Shown here one piece after another: positions 55,624-63,980 of a stretch of DNA of 64,000 nucleotides. How positions within the stretch are numbered: the first letter of the stretch is position 1; each line of letters begins with the position of its first letter. The translations under genes were made by a program, and so were the position numbers. Where the stretch lies: the NCBI RefSeq assembly GCF_005886535.1, contig NZ_PNDS01000027.1, forward strand, positions 1 through 64,000, read 5' to 3'. A model generated the notes under the pieces. The model was not told where the DNA came from. It was given only the letters and a program-made list of their open reading frames with translations, and made no database searches. The DNA comes from Pseudoalteromonas sp. S2755. Lineage in GTDB: Bacteria > Pseudomonadota > Gammaproteobacteria > Enterobacterales > Alteromonadaceae.

Positions 55624-56451
55624 ATGTCTAGGAAGATTGGCCATACTGAGGCGCAATATCGTAAGTGGATTAAAGAGGGGCGCGGTACTGGCGAGTATCA
55701 GGATTACAAGTCTTGGTTAACGGTGTACGATGCACCATCCGATGGCCGTGTACATCGAGTTTTTGGTTATAAGTCCAAACGAACCCACCATTTATTATCC
55801 GATCTTGAACTATCCATGTTCTATTTGCTCGAGTGGCGGCAAGATGTGCTGCAAGTCAAAGAGCAGTTTCCGCTAGAGCGCGAGATAACATTAGAGCTAG
55901 CTGAATCTGCTGCTATCAAACACCCAAATGTTCGGGGCGTTGACCAATACCTATCAAGTGACTTTCTTGTTGAAACAACATCGCAAGATCTCCCCTATTT
56001 TGCGCTACAAGCCAAATATGTCAGCGCTTTGGAAGAGCAGCGAAAAATAGAGATACTTGAACTCGAGAAACGCTTTTGGCATGAAAAGCAGATCCCTTGG
56101 CAAATAGTCACTGAGCAAGAGATCCCAAAAGTTGTTAAAGTGAATGTTGAGTGGATTTACCCATTGCAAGGTGAACATGAAGAAGCCTCAGACTTCGCCA
56201 TTGAGCAAGCCAGATTCTATGCCGATTACTTTGCAAAACACCCAACCAAAACCCTTATAAACGCCTGCAAAGAGATAGATACCGCCTATGGGCTAGACTT
56301 AGGAGAGTCGTTGTTTGAGATAAGAGCTTTGCTGGCTGACCGTTACTTTACCTTTGATATTTTTACGCCAGTTCAAAAGCTACAAGTTGGTCATCTTAAA
56401 CTAGGTAACGTTGAGCAAATTCAGGAGGTATTTCGTTTTTCAAATCAATGA
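55624..56451 (+). CDS. tnsA: TnsA-type transposon endonuclease
   Basis: Cuts the 5' ends of a Tn7-like element and works in a complex with TnsB. The 275-aa protein is the size of Tn7 TnsA. Catalytic residues of the restriction-like fold are in place: Glu62 (LSDLELSMFYLLEW), Asp113 (YLSSDFLVETTS) and Gln129-Ala-Lys131 (FALQAKYV), close to Tn7 E63, D114 and K132. The C-terminal part is the winged helix that contacts TnsC. The gene appears intact while tnsB is not. Its 3' end overlaps the start of the tnsB remnant. Confidence 0.93.
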   Translation: MSRKIGHTEAQYRKWIKEGRGTGEYQDYKSWLTVYDAPSDGRVHRVFGYKSKRTHHLLSDLELSMFYLLEWRQDVLQVKEQFPLEREITLELAESAAIKHPNVRGVDQYLSSDFLVETTSQDLPYFALQAKYVSALEEQRKIEILELEKRFWHEKQIPWQIVTEQEIPKVVKVNVEWIYPLQGEHEEASDFAIEQARFYADYFAKHPTKTLINACKEIDTAYGLDLGESLFEIRALLADRYFTFDIFTPVQKLQVGHLKLGNVEQIQEVFRFSNQ

Positions 56452-56878
56452 AGTATTGCAATACGAACAAACCTTGTATCGCATTTTAATGGTATTTGAT
56501 TATTACGTGCTTTGGATAAAGGTGCACGATGACAAAGCCTTTCCTGAACTTGTTGAAATAACTGAGTTAGAACAGGGTTTTCAAGATGAAGTGCTCAAAC
56601 GTGCAGCCGACCCATATAGCGACATTGCTACTGTAATTCCAGAGCCAGGTTCTACCGCTCAGTTAAAACGTGATGAAAACTATGCCGCAATCAGGCCATT
56701 GGTAGAGCTTGAGAACTGCTATGAACCGAAAGCGCGTGGCAAAGTGGTTAATCAAATAATGACTGAGACGGGCAAAACCAAACAGTCTATTTATCGTTTT
56801 GCTCGCAGATACTGGCAACGTGGCCAGATCCCCAACGCATTATTACCCGATTATAAAAACTCAGGAGCCAAGAATTAG
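56411..56878 (+). pseudogene. tnsB: Truncated TnsB transposase (N-terminal domain only)
   Basis: A 155-aa remnant of a protein that is about 700 aa in Tn7. It matches the N-terminal DNA-binding region: FQINEVLQYEQTLYRILMV, then FARRYWQRGQIPNALLPDYK, and it ends at NSGAKN. The whole DDE catalytic domain is missing, so the element cannot transpose on its own. The apparent TTG start at 56411 lies inside tnsA; the true start is unclear because AGGAGG at 56423 has no standard start codon at the right distance in frame. Sequence after 56878 is unrelated. Confidence 0.9.
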
Positions 56879-57037
56879 TGGTAGGTGTCATTGGCTTCTT
56901 TCTTCATCTGTTAGCATTAGACTGGGCATTTGGGGGAGTTGTTTGTTTTTTGGCTGAAGTATTATAGCCAACCCAAATGCAGTTTGCTTTTATACTGTAA
57001 AGATAAACGCGTTCTAACTAAACACAAGGAAAAGGAT

Positions 57038-57808
57038 ATGGAAGAAACTGTTTTAGGACTTGGCAAAGAAATATGTGAAGCATTTATTTGTGGTGCTTGG
57101 CGCTGTATACCAGTGGAAAGTCTGCGGCATTATGAACGTAAGGAAAAAGTAGTGTATCGCTGTCACATATGTCGACACCGTATCGTGCTGATGCGAGCAA
57201 GCAAAGATCCCGCTCATTTTGAGCATCGGCCAGGAAATCCAAACTGCCTCCTAGCATACGACAAGCTAGATCCTAATAAAAATAGGGCCCCTCTCACAAT
57301 AGTGTCTGTAACAGATGAGCAAATAGAGAAAAGTTATGAGTTTGAAGAATTGCTTCAGTTTACTCATAGTGTGATAGGTCCATTGAGTTTGTTGGCTGAT
57401 ATTTATGATGTTAACCGTTCTAGTGTTAAAGAAACACTACGCAAGCAATTGATTGATGCTCGGTGCGGGCAAGGACAATTCAGAAAATCATTAATATCAT
57501 ATTGGAAAAAGTGCGCTGTAAGCGGTGCCGATAAGACTGAGTTATTAATTGCTTCACATATTAAACCTTGGACTGTTTCCGATAACAAAGAAAGACTCGA
57601 TTTGTTTAATGGCCTGTTGCTGACACCTAATTTAGATAAGGCATTTGATCAGGGATTAATAAGTTTTAACAATAATGGGCTGATTTTGATTTCAAGTAAA
57701 TTTGAGCCTTCTACAGCTTTTGGAATTACTAAAGGTCAATCATTAAAGATTGAAAAACAGCATTTACCATACCTGCAATTCCACAGAGAAAATGTATTTA
57801 AAACGTGA
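57038..57808 (+). CDS. HNH endonuclease with N-terminal Cys/His metal-binding domain
   Basis: A 256-aa protein. The N-terminal part has YRCHICRHRIVLMRASKD, then HFEHRPGNPNC, a pattern like the Cys/His zinc region of CoiA-type nuclease proteins. The C-terminal HNH nuclease has CAVSGADKTELLIASHIKPW, then DLFNGLLLTPNLDKAFDQG. This C-x2-x-SH and N-G-L-L-L-x-P-x-x-D-x-x-F-D layout is that of HNH_2-type enzymes next to restriction or defence genes. AAGGAAAAGG lies just before the ATG at 57038. It follows the tnsB break and is likely cargo or a later insert. Confidence 0.85.
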   Translation: MEETVLGLGKEICEAFICGAWRCIPVESLRHYERKEKVVYRCHICRHRIVLMRASKDPAHFEHRPGNPNCLLAYDKLDPNKNRAPLTIVSVTDEQIEKSYEFEELLQFTHSVIGPLSLLADIYDVNRSSVKETLRKQLIDARCGQGQFRKSLISYWKKCAVSGADKTELLIASHIKPWTVSDNKERLDLFNGLLLTPNLDKAFDQGLISFNNNGLILISSKFEPSTAFGITKGQSLKIEKQHLPYLQFHRENVFKT

Positions 57809-58242
57809 ATTGATCTAGAAACAATAGAGCCAAGTCGGAACTATTCAACTTTACAGCAGGGCTGAATGCCCTCACAACGTATTTTGCTCTACAAGGATGA
57901 TAAACAACGCTAACACCCACTATTATTTGTTCACGTCGGTTAACCCGAACTTAGGTTGGTGAGCTCACACTAACCTTATTGACTATCTGTGGTAGCCGTT
58001 TTCTTCTAGAGTTTCGATTATATCGGCAACGGGGAATACTGTGCCCCGGGCTATTAATGCGGTAATGCTGTCTGCTTATGCTTGTTCAAATTGAATCTTA
58101 AACTAACTACGCAGCGTGTTAAAAAATATTTAAACTTGTTTTGTTTTATTTAGAATTGTTGTGTGTTAGGTTTGCAATGCCTTAAATTTCAAGGGCTTTT
58201 CTAATAAATGAACTTAATAAATGTATAAAGGAATAATATACA
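57809..58242. other. 434-bp gene-poor gap with a possible coding remnant
   Basis: Between the HNH gene and the next gene I see no complete gene. On the minus strand 57986-58075 reads ADSITALIARGTVFPVAD then IIETLEENGYHR, bounded by stops at 57983 and 58076. This looks protein-like and may be a gene fragment. GTGAGCTCAC near 57959 is a short palindrome without further support. Confidence 0.35.
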
Positions 58243-58629
58243 ATGAAAGTATTGAACAAAGTTTTGGGTGCAACCGTTTTAGCGCTAGGTGTATCTGCAG
58301 GGTCGGCTTCTGCTGCTGAGGTAAAAATCACAGAAGTAGATTATGGTAGTGTGATCATCCAAACTGCTGATGTTGTGTTAAACCATAGCCAAGCAGGCAC
58401 TTTCTCTATGAATGTGAGCGAAAACCATTTAACTGTTAATGCTCAAGACTCTAATGGACGTAAGTTCCGCTGCGTAATGAATGGCACTGTAAGCTACAGC
58501 GATCCTACTATTCTTGAAAGAGTAACGAACATCGCAGCGACTATCTCTGAAGGCGACAGAGTACAATTTGAGGTGCAAAAAAATGTATTACCTCAAGTTT
58601 GTCATGTTAAAAAAATGCTAAGCTTCTAA
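58243..58629 (+). CDS. Small secreted protein of unknown function
   Basis: A 128-aa protein with a signal peptide (KVLNKVLGATVLALGVSAGS, cleavage after ASA near residue 24). The mature part is about 100 aa, beta-rich, with two Cys (FRCVMNG and QVCHVKK) that could form a disulfide. AAAGGAATAATATACA lies before the ATG, a good ribosome site. I do not recognise a family. A strong terminator follows. Confidence 0.75.
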   Translation: MKVLNKVLGATVLALGVSAGSASAAEVKITEVDYGSVIIQTADVVLNHSQAGTFSMNVSENHLTVNAQDSNGRKFRCVMNGTVSYSDPTILERVTNIAATISEGDRVQFEVQKNVLPQVCHVKKMLSF

Positions 58630-58642
58630 GCTTGGCTATTTT

Positions 58643-58672
58643 GCAATGGAAAGTGTGCGCACCTTCCATTGC
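58643..58672. terminator. Terminator between convergent unknown genes
   Basis: GCAATGGAA and TTCCATTGC form the outer stem, with GTG/CAC inside it; TTT follows on the plus strand. It serves the genes at 58243-58629 and 58701-59591. Confidence 0.75.
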
Positions 58673-58700
58673 TTTAGGTACTTCTATTTAGCTAGCTTGA

Positions 58701-59591
58701 CTACGCAGTGATAAAAGCTTGGGCAAGATCATGGTGACCATCTCTTTCTAAGCAATCGATAACTTGTTGTTCTACTTGAGTAACTAAGTTGCTGCGCTTT
58801 AGTTCGATAAAGGCATCGGTAAAACTGTCTTTATATTCTTCCCAGCCGCCACAATATGCATTGGCTTCACCGAAAATGGACTTAAATTGATAGGTGATAA
58901 GAAAGTACTCCCCCGATTCTTGCCATTCTGTTGTGGATTCGATTACTTGGCGACCATTCGCTTTCTTCACAAACAAGCGAAACAGTTCAGGTTTGAGAAA
59001 GTAGCCGTAGTGGCAGGTATCTAAACACGCAGTATAGTCGTTTTCGGTTAGCTGACTTAAATCGAGTTCTGGGTCTTTAAGTAACTTTTCTAAACAATTC
59101 GCGCCATATTCACACTTATCAAGGCGACAAACAACTTCGCACATCAGTGCAAAGTTGTCTGTGACAGACATTTTGCCTGCTTTGCGCAGCTCCACAAAAG
59201 AGGGGGCTACGATGCGCTCAAAAAACTCAATATCGAACTCTGAGCGATTCGCCGTCATTTCCATCAAAAAGTAGTCGGCGAATGGAAAACCAATACCAAG
59301 TTCGAGGCAATGACGACAGGCCGTTTTGATATCGTTTGGGTGGTGATGATCAACTAATTCTCCCATACAAATATCGAGCTCTATCGCACTCAACTCATCA
59401 CCCATCAAGTAGGCATACTGAATCACTTGTGCTTTCGTGAGTGCTGCGGTGACATCCAAATAACTTTCAAACAGGGCTTCCGATAAGGTTTCTACCTTTG
59501 CCTTATCTTGTCGAGATAAAGCTTGTTTTAAGGCATCGAGGTGAGTTGGAGTGACCTCGTTATACCAACCTCCAAAATAGAATTGCGTCAT
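58701..59591 (-). CDS. Unknown cytosolic protein, Cys-rich and helical
   Basis: A 296-aa protein with no signal or membrane segment. It is mostly helical, acidic and has about ten Cys (for example ACRHCLELGIG, CEVVCRLDKCEYGANC and CLDTCHYGY). The pattern of short helix pairs is like that of helical-repeat proteins. I do not recognise a family. TCGATAATTCC-type AT-rich sequence and AAGGAAAAC precede the start. The 307 bp upstream (59592-59898) hold nothing I can name apart from the promoter of the next gene. Confidence 0.65.
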   Translation of the reverse strand: MTQFYFGGWYNEVTPTHLDALKQALSRQDKAKVETLSEALFESYLDVTAALTKAQVIQYAYLMGDELSAIELDICMGELVDHHHPNDIKTACRHCLELGIGFPFADYFLMEMTANRSEFDIEFFERIVAPSFVELRKAGKMSVTDNFALMCEVVCRLDKCEYGANCLEKLLKDPELDLSQLTENDYTACLDTCHYGYFLKPELFRLFVKKANGRQVIESTTEWQESGEYFLITYQFKSIFGEANAYCGGWEEYKDSFTDAFIELKRSNLVTQVEQQVIDCLERDGHHDLAQAFITA

Positions 59592-59898
59592 ATTTGTTTT
59601 CCTTAATTACTCATCAGTATTGTCGTGTCAGTGTGGTTGGTTGCTGTGGCTTATAGAGGGGGTCTATAGCGCTCTTCGACTTATGAAGACATGAATAATC
59701 GAAGATATAAAGCTGAAAACTGATCTGGTTAAGCATTCAATCAGCGAGAGCACAGTTCGTAAAAACGTCATGTTTTAAATATCAGAAAAGGTCCTTAGAT
59801 AGTAAATAAAGATCAATTAAATTACGATTGATTTCACTATTTTACACTTGTTTATTTTTTGTACTATTTTTATCTTTCATCACTATGAAGGATAAAAC

Positions 59899-61200
59899 AT
59901 GAAAACGCTTATAGCCATATCAACAATCTCGCTAATTCTATTCAGTAATATATCACAGGCCAAGGATCCGGTGAGGAAAACAGATGTAATAACAGACAAA
60001 GGAAAGCAAAAGGTATCAGTGATTGATGAGAGTAATACTCCTGTAGAGTTAGATCAATCAGATAGAAATGCTATTACTACCTACGAGTGGATATTAAATA
60101 TAGCCTCTGTTTCAAATATACCTGATGAGTTGGTTACTCAGAGCGCTGAATTTGTGAATTACTTATTGCTGAAAAAGACAATAGATACGGATCTACTTTA
60201 TAATTATGTTTTGACTTTAGATGCCAACCTAAGTCAATTACCAGATAAGAAATTTGTTAGTAGAATGAGAGAGCTGACGTCTGATCTGCGTGCAAGTAGC
60301 TATGCCGACGAAATTCATTATAACACTAATCTCAGTTATCAATTAAGAACGAGGATGCCAATAATAGTAAAGGCTAGCTTATTGCTGAATGATACAAGCG
60401 CATCAGATGAACAGTTAAATTACAGAAAAGAGGATTTTGAAAAGGAACTACGTTTGTTTACTGATAAATACATTAGTACAAGCCGGTTTAAAGCAGGCCT
60501 AGGCTTTTCATATGCGTATACTCCTAAAATTAACTACCGCGCTAATAATGTGCTTGATTTATCACCTTTCACCCCAGATGCTATTGGTGGAGTAAATAAA
60601 GCTAGCTTTACTCAAAGTTTTGCAAACTCTAGCTTTCCAAGCTTTGAAGTTGCGGCGAAAATGCCATGGGTTGAGTTAGGCATTAGTGTTCCTGTATCTA
60701 GCGAAGACTCATCAATAACTACTCCGGTCCAGTTTGTAAAACTAGATGACATAAGTGACAGAGAGGCTGCTTTTAGAACCACCTTAGAATCAACAATAAA
60801 AATGGAATATGACTTCTCTTTTAGGCTACCGTTGCTAGGGGGATATAAAAAACTAAGGTTTTCGAATCCAAGAAATAGCCAAATGGATTGGGGACTGTTG
60901 TTGGGTTTAACTGGATTTAAAATAGAGGATGAGTTCACTACCGATTTGCGTTTTCGCACAGATAACACACCTTTTAATGAACTCAGCGCAGGAACTTCGT
61001 TCTCAACATCAAGAAGCCTTAACTTTCAAACAATATATTATGGTGCTTACTATGAATTTGAATTTGTAGATGAGCTATATATGACTATAGATGTAAAATG
61101 GCATAAGAATCAAAGTGAAGGTGATAATCAAATTGACGTTGACGGGTTTACCACCTCTTTGCGCATCATATACGCACCAACTATTGATTTTATTAATTAA
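59899..61200 (+). CDS. Secreted protein, probable outer-membrane beta-barrel, unknown function
   Basis: A 433-aa protein with signal peptide (KTLIAISTISLILFSNISQA, residues 2-21). The first 180 mature residues are helical and charged; the rest has alternating strands such as FKAGLGFSYAYTPKINY, WVELGISVPVS and LNFQTIYYGAYYEFEF that suggest a beta-barrel. AAGGATAAAAC lies before the ATG. The gene is A+T-rich compared with neighbours. No family recognised. Confidence 0.65.
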   Translation: MKTLIAISTISLILFSNISQAKDPVRKTDVITDKGKQKVSVIDESNTPVELDQSDRNAITTYEWILNIASVSNIPDELVTQSAEFVNYLLLKKTIDTDLLYNYVLTLDANLSQLPDKKFVSRMRELTSDLRASSYADEIHYNTNLSYQLRTRMPIIVKASLLLNDTSASDEQLNYRKEDFEKELRLFTDKYISTSRFKAGLGFSYAYTPKINYRANNVLDLSPFTPDAIGGVNKASFTQSFANSSFPSFEVAAKMPWVELGISVPVSSEDSSITTPVQFVKLDDISDREAAFRTTLESTIKMEYDFSFRLPLLGGYKKLRFSNPRNSQMDWGLLLGLTGFKIEDEFTTDLRFRTDNTPFNELSAGTSFSTSRSLNFQTIYYGAYYEFEFVDELYMTIDVKWHKNQSEGDNQIDVDGFTTSLRIIYAPTIDFIN

Positions 61201-61232
61201 TCTGAAGGCTGGGTCAGAAATGAGCTAAAAGG

Positions 61233-61262
61233 GTTGCATTTAGGGTGAGTCCTAAATGCAAC
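61233..61262. terminator. Terminator after the outer-membrane-like gene
   Basis: GTTGCATTTAGG and CCTAAATGCAAC form a perfect 12-bp stem with a 6-nt loop, followed by TTT. Confidence 0.85.
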
Positions 61263-61361
61263 TTTAGTAGTTCCGGAAGTAGTAACTGGAAAAGCAGTAT
61301 TTATTCGCTGTTTATGCTTAAACAAGGCTTTCAGTTTACTCTATGTTGATCCTCACTTTAA

Positions 61362-61664
61362 TCACCTTACAGGCGATAAAGAGGTAATATCCACCGCTTT
61401 TGCCAACCATCCTTGATACAGTGTAAATACCCGTTTGGTGTAAGCTTGCTGGTGATGAAAATCGAACGCGGCTTGATCGATGAAGCGCTCAACTAAGGTA
61501 AGCTGGGTGCGGTTTTCACTTTCATAAAGTTCAAAGCGTAAACATCCGACTTCTGCTCGAGTGGCTGGCAAGATCTCTTGGATTGCGTTAATACAATCTT
61601 GATAGTGCTCGGTTTTAGGTGTGATATGGGCGATAAAGTTGACGTTATTGTGGCTGTTGGTCAT
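61362..61664 (-). CDS. Antibiotic biosynthesis monooxygenase (ABM)-fold protein
   Basis: A 100-aa ferredoxin-like ABM protein of the putative quinol monooxygenase group. Typical features are NFIAHITPKTEHYQDCINAI, EVGCLRFELYES and LTLVERFIDQAAFDFHHQ. The ATG at 61664 has GGAGAAATACC before it; a longer frame to 61760 only reads through the upstream gene. It overlaps the DUF2798 gene by 20 bp and shares a promoter with it. The divergent LysR gene is the likely regulator. Confidence 0.88.
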   Translation of the reverse strand: MTNSHNNVNFIAHITPKTEHYQDCINAIQEILPATRAEVGCLRFELYESENRTQLTLVERFIDQAAFDFHHQQAYTKRVFTLYQGWLAKAVDITSLSPVR

Positions 61665-61875
61665 GGTATTTCTCCATAATGCGTTTAGTAACGGCGGTAA
61701 CTGGGGCTGATAAAACATAGGCGGCGATGAAAGAGGCCGGCCAAGCATTGGCAAAGGCATGCGCCCATCGCGTAGTAAAGTCCGCTACTAATCCCAAATT
61801 GATGTACGTAACCCATCCAGACACCATAAACGACAGGCACAATGACAGCAGTAATGTAAAAATGAGTTTTTGCAT
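61645..61875 (-). CDS. DUF2798 membrane protein
   Basis: A 76-aa protein with two transmembrane helices (KLIFTLLLSLCLSFMVSGWV and WPASFIAAYVLSAPVTAVTK) and the DUF2798 pattern W-x-x-x-F-x-x-AWPxSF. GGAGGAAAC lies before the ATG at 61875. Pairing with an ABM gene and a divergent LysR gene is common. Function unknown. Confidence 0.88.
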   Translation of the reverse strand: MQKLIFTLLLSLCLSFMVSGWVTYINLGLVADFTTRWAHAFANAWPASFIAAYVLSAPVTAVTKRIMEKYHDQQPQ

Positions 61876-61964
61876 GTTTCCTCCTCTGGCTGTTGGTATG
61901 ATTGTAGGGAGTTGCCAGCCGATCAGAATGGCAAAAATGGAAAGCTAAGATTGCGGAGATAACT

Positions 61965-62822
61965 ATGCTAGATGACTTACGACTCTTTGTTGAGGTAAGC
62001 CGCCGAGGAAGTTTTGCCAAGGCGGCAGAAGACCTTGGCATAGGCGCGCCGACCTTATCTAAGCGGATGTTAGCGCTGGAAGAGAAACTCGGTTATCCGC
62101 TCTTACTGCGTAGCGCCAGAGGACTTACATTAACGAATCATGGTCAGGCAGTGGTGGATAAAATGGCGGAGTCTTTGCTCGCCTTGCAAGCGCAAAGTGA
62201 GGCGCTATCAACACTAGAAGCGTCCACTTTTCACCTGTTATGTCCGCAAAACTTAATGATTGGTCCTTTGTATAATGCGCTGCAATCGTTTCAGGCCCAG
62301 CATCCTGAGATCCAATTGCATGTGGAGCCTGCTAATAGTGTGGCCTTACTCAGCCAAAAGCGGTTTGATTTAACCGTCCGAGTTGGGGAGCTGGATGATT
62401 CAAGCGTCTATCAAAAGCGGCTGGGGCAAATTGCGGTAAGAGCGGTGGTCGCCAAGGAAATTGCGACTACACAAACCCTGTTTTTGCCCTTTAAAGCATC
62501 GCAACTGCCTGCAACCGATGAGTGGCGAGCACTGCTGGCGCAGTTTAGTCACGTCTCTTATGTGGGTGATATTACCTTAGTGCGTAAATTGGTAGGCTCG
62601 GCTAACGGTGCTGGCGTCTTGCCGATGACAGAAATTGCAGCGTTGGCAGCGCAACCTCAAACCGCATTTAGCTATATCGGTGACTGCCAATTTACTCGCA
62701 ACATCTACGCGCTTTGGCCAAATCAACGAACTCCACCGACTTACACCAGAGATTTTATTGAGTTACTGCAAATGCGGTGTCAGGAGCTTGATTATCTGCA
62801 AGGGGCAGTGATAGCTCTGTAA
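61965..62822 (+). CDS. LysR-family transcriptional regulator
   Basis: A 285-aa regulator with an N-terminal winged HTH (LRLFVEVSRRGSFAKAAED, LGIGAPTLSKRMLALEEKLG) and a LysR substrate-binding domain. GCGGAG lies before the ATG. It is divergent from DUF2798/ABM (89-bp gap), the usual arrangement for a LysR gene controlling its neighbour. The ligand is unknown. Confidence 0.93.
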   Translation: MLDDLRLFVEVSRRGSFAKAAEDLGIGAPTLSKRMLALEEKLGYPLLLRSARGLTLTNHGQAVVDKMAESLLALQAQSEALSTLEASTFHLLCPQNLMIGPLYNALQSFQAQHPEIQLHVEPANSVALLSQKRFDLTVRVGELDDSSVYQKRLGQIAVRAVVAKEIATTQTLFLPFKASQLPATDEWRALLAQFSHVSYVGDITLVRKLVGSANGAGVLPMTEIAALAAQPQTAFSYIGDCQFTRNIYALWPNQRTPPTYTRDFIELLQMRCQELDYLQGAVIAL

Positions 62823-62843
62823 TGAACACCGCACAATCGCATT

Positions 62844-63545
62844 TTATCCTAAGCTCAGATTGCGCTCAAAATGCACAATATCGACATCAGGCTTTAGCTT
62901 ATAGAGCTGCGCTAAACGTCCGCCTGACTTTACCTTTTCATCCAGTGCTTCAAACATGTTTGAGGCTTCGATGCGTCTTACCAAGCTCTTGCGCTGAATG
63001 GGTTTGGCGATAATGGCTTCGATGGCGGTTTTGAGTTGTCCAATGGTAAATTGATCTGGCAAACAATAAACCGGGATCATGGAATATAACGCCTTTTGCT
63101 GCAGCCTTGCCTTGGCCTTTTCAATAATGTGTTTATGATCAAAAGCCACGGCGAGATCTGGGATCTCGCTAAGATCCACCCATCTCACATCATCTACCGA
63201 GTCTATTTGCGTTGCCACTTGCTGAGGTGAAATCAAGGCGTAATAAACCAAGGTGACACTAAAGCCTCGCGGATCACGGTTGATCCCAGAAAAAGCCTGA
63301 AGTTGCTCTAGGTATTGTGGGGCAACACTGGTTTTCTCTTTGATCTTACGCAACGCGCTCATATCCGTGTTGTCATCCAGTTCAACATCAACAAACCCTC
63401 CAGGTAATCCCCAGCGGCCTTTAAAGGGAGCGTTAGCGCGTTTCACCAGCAGCACTTTTAAGCTGTCCTGCAAAATTGTAAATAACACGCTGTCTACCGT
63501 GAACAGTGGGTTTTGGTATTGGGTTAAATCGTAATCAGGGCTCAT
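62844..63545 (-). CDS. Nudix-family transcriptional regulator (NrtR-like)
   Basis: A 233-aa protein. The N-terminal Nudix fold has VDSVLFTILQDSLKVLLVKR and GRWGLPGGFVDVELDDNTDM, but the catalytic Nudix box is degenerate: the usual REL-x-EE-x-G reads SALRKIKEKTSV. The C-terminal winged helix (FTIGQLKTAIEAIIAKPIQR, KSLVRRIEASNMFE) is that of NrtR, the NAD-pathway repressor that binds ADP-ribose. The start at 63545 matches the Nudix N-terminus; a longer frame to 63653 would run through two operators. It probably represses the PRPP-synthetase-like gene opposite it. Confidence 0.88.
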   Translation of the reverse strand: MSPDYDLTQYQNPLFTVDSVLFTILQDSLKVLLVKRANAPFKGRWGLPGGFVDVELDDNTDMSALRKIKEKTSVAPQYLEQLQAFSGINRDPRGFSVTLVYYALISPQQVATQIDSVDDVRWVDLSEIPDLAVAFDHKHIIEKAKARLQQKALYSMIPVYCLPDQFTIGQLKTAIEAIIAKPIQRKSLVRRIEASNMFEALDEKVKSGGRLAQLYKLKPDVDIVHFERNLSLG

Positions 63546-63557
63546 GATATTTTTAGT

Positions 63558-63710
63558 TTGTGTCTTTTGGACACAATAAACAATTGTAGCCAGTATGGCA
63601 AATATACTGAATATCCCTATGTTAAAAATAAACATTGAATGTCTTTTAGACACAAAGTTGTTGATTGATCAAAAAATGTTTGATACCTTATTTGTGTCTT
63701 AGGGACATTA
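63558..63710. promoter_or_regulatory. Three operators TTGTGTC-N5-GACACAA for the Nudix regulator
   Basis: A perfect 19-bp palindrome TTGTGTC-TTTTG-GACACAA lies at 63558-63576, 12 bp before the regulator start. Partial copies lie at 63637-63655 (GAATGTC-N5-GACACAA) and 63692-63710 (TTGTGTC-N5-GACATTA), the last one 13 bp before the next gene's ATG. So both directions can be controlled. Confidence 0.7.
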
Positions 63711-63723
63711 TTAAGGAAAGGTT

Positions 63724-63921
63724 ATGAAAGTCACGAGTTATGAATTCTCTGGAAACAAAAAAGATGTTCAATATGAAGCATTTACCTTCTCTGGTGGGGA
63801 AGAGCATATTCGTTTCAAAGCATTTGATTTCCGTGATTGCGAAAAAGTGCAAATCACAGCCAGAGTGACCAATGCTTCTCATATCATGCGGTTACTGATG
63901 GCGGTGGATGCATTGAAGTGA
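63724..63921 (+). pseudogene. Truncated ribose-phosphate pyrophosphokinase-like fragment
   Basis: A 65-aa frame that matches the N-terminus of PRPP synthetase: FSGGEEHIRF, then VQITARVTNASHIMRLLMAV and DALK, where the family has ...DALRR. It stops there, although the enzyme needs about 290 aa, and no ATP or PRPP site follows. AAGGAAAGGTT lies before the ATG, so it is still expressed. In NrtR regulons a prs paralogue paired with nadV is common, so this may be the decayed member of such an operon. A frameshift could also account for the stop. Confidence 0.7.
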
Positions 63922-63980
63922 CTTTGTTTGGCGCGGATACTAATGGGAAGAAAAAAAGTCAGTTTAGGAGAAAGTCGGCT

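Noticed and set aside
57901-57940. Possible far end of the Tn7-like element (CCCACTATTATTTGTTCAC)
   Set aside because: It partly resembles the inverted end repeat but only once and with gaps; no 20-bp period and no terminal ACA with matching duplication.
61665-61760. Extended start of the ABM protein
   Set aside because: The extra residues are the DUF2798 gene read in another frame; GGAGAAATACC supports ATG 61664.
63546-63653. N-terminal hydrophobic extension of the Nudix regulator
   Set aside because: It reads through two operator palindromes and would add a membrane helix unknown in NrtR proteins; the Nudix fold starts right after 63545.
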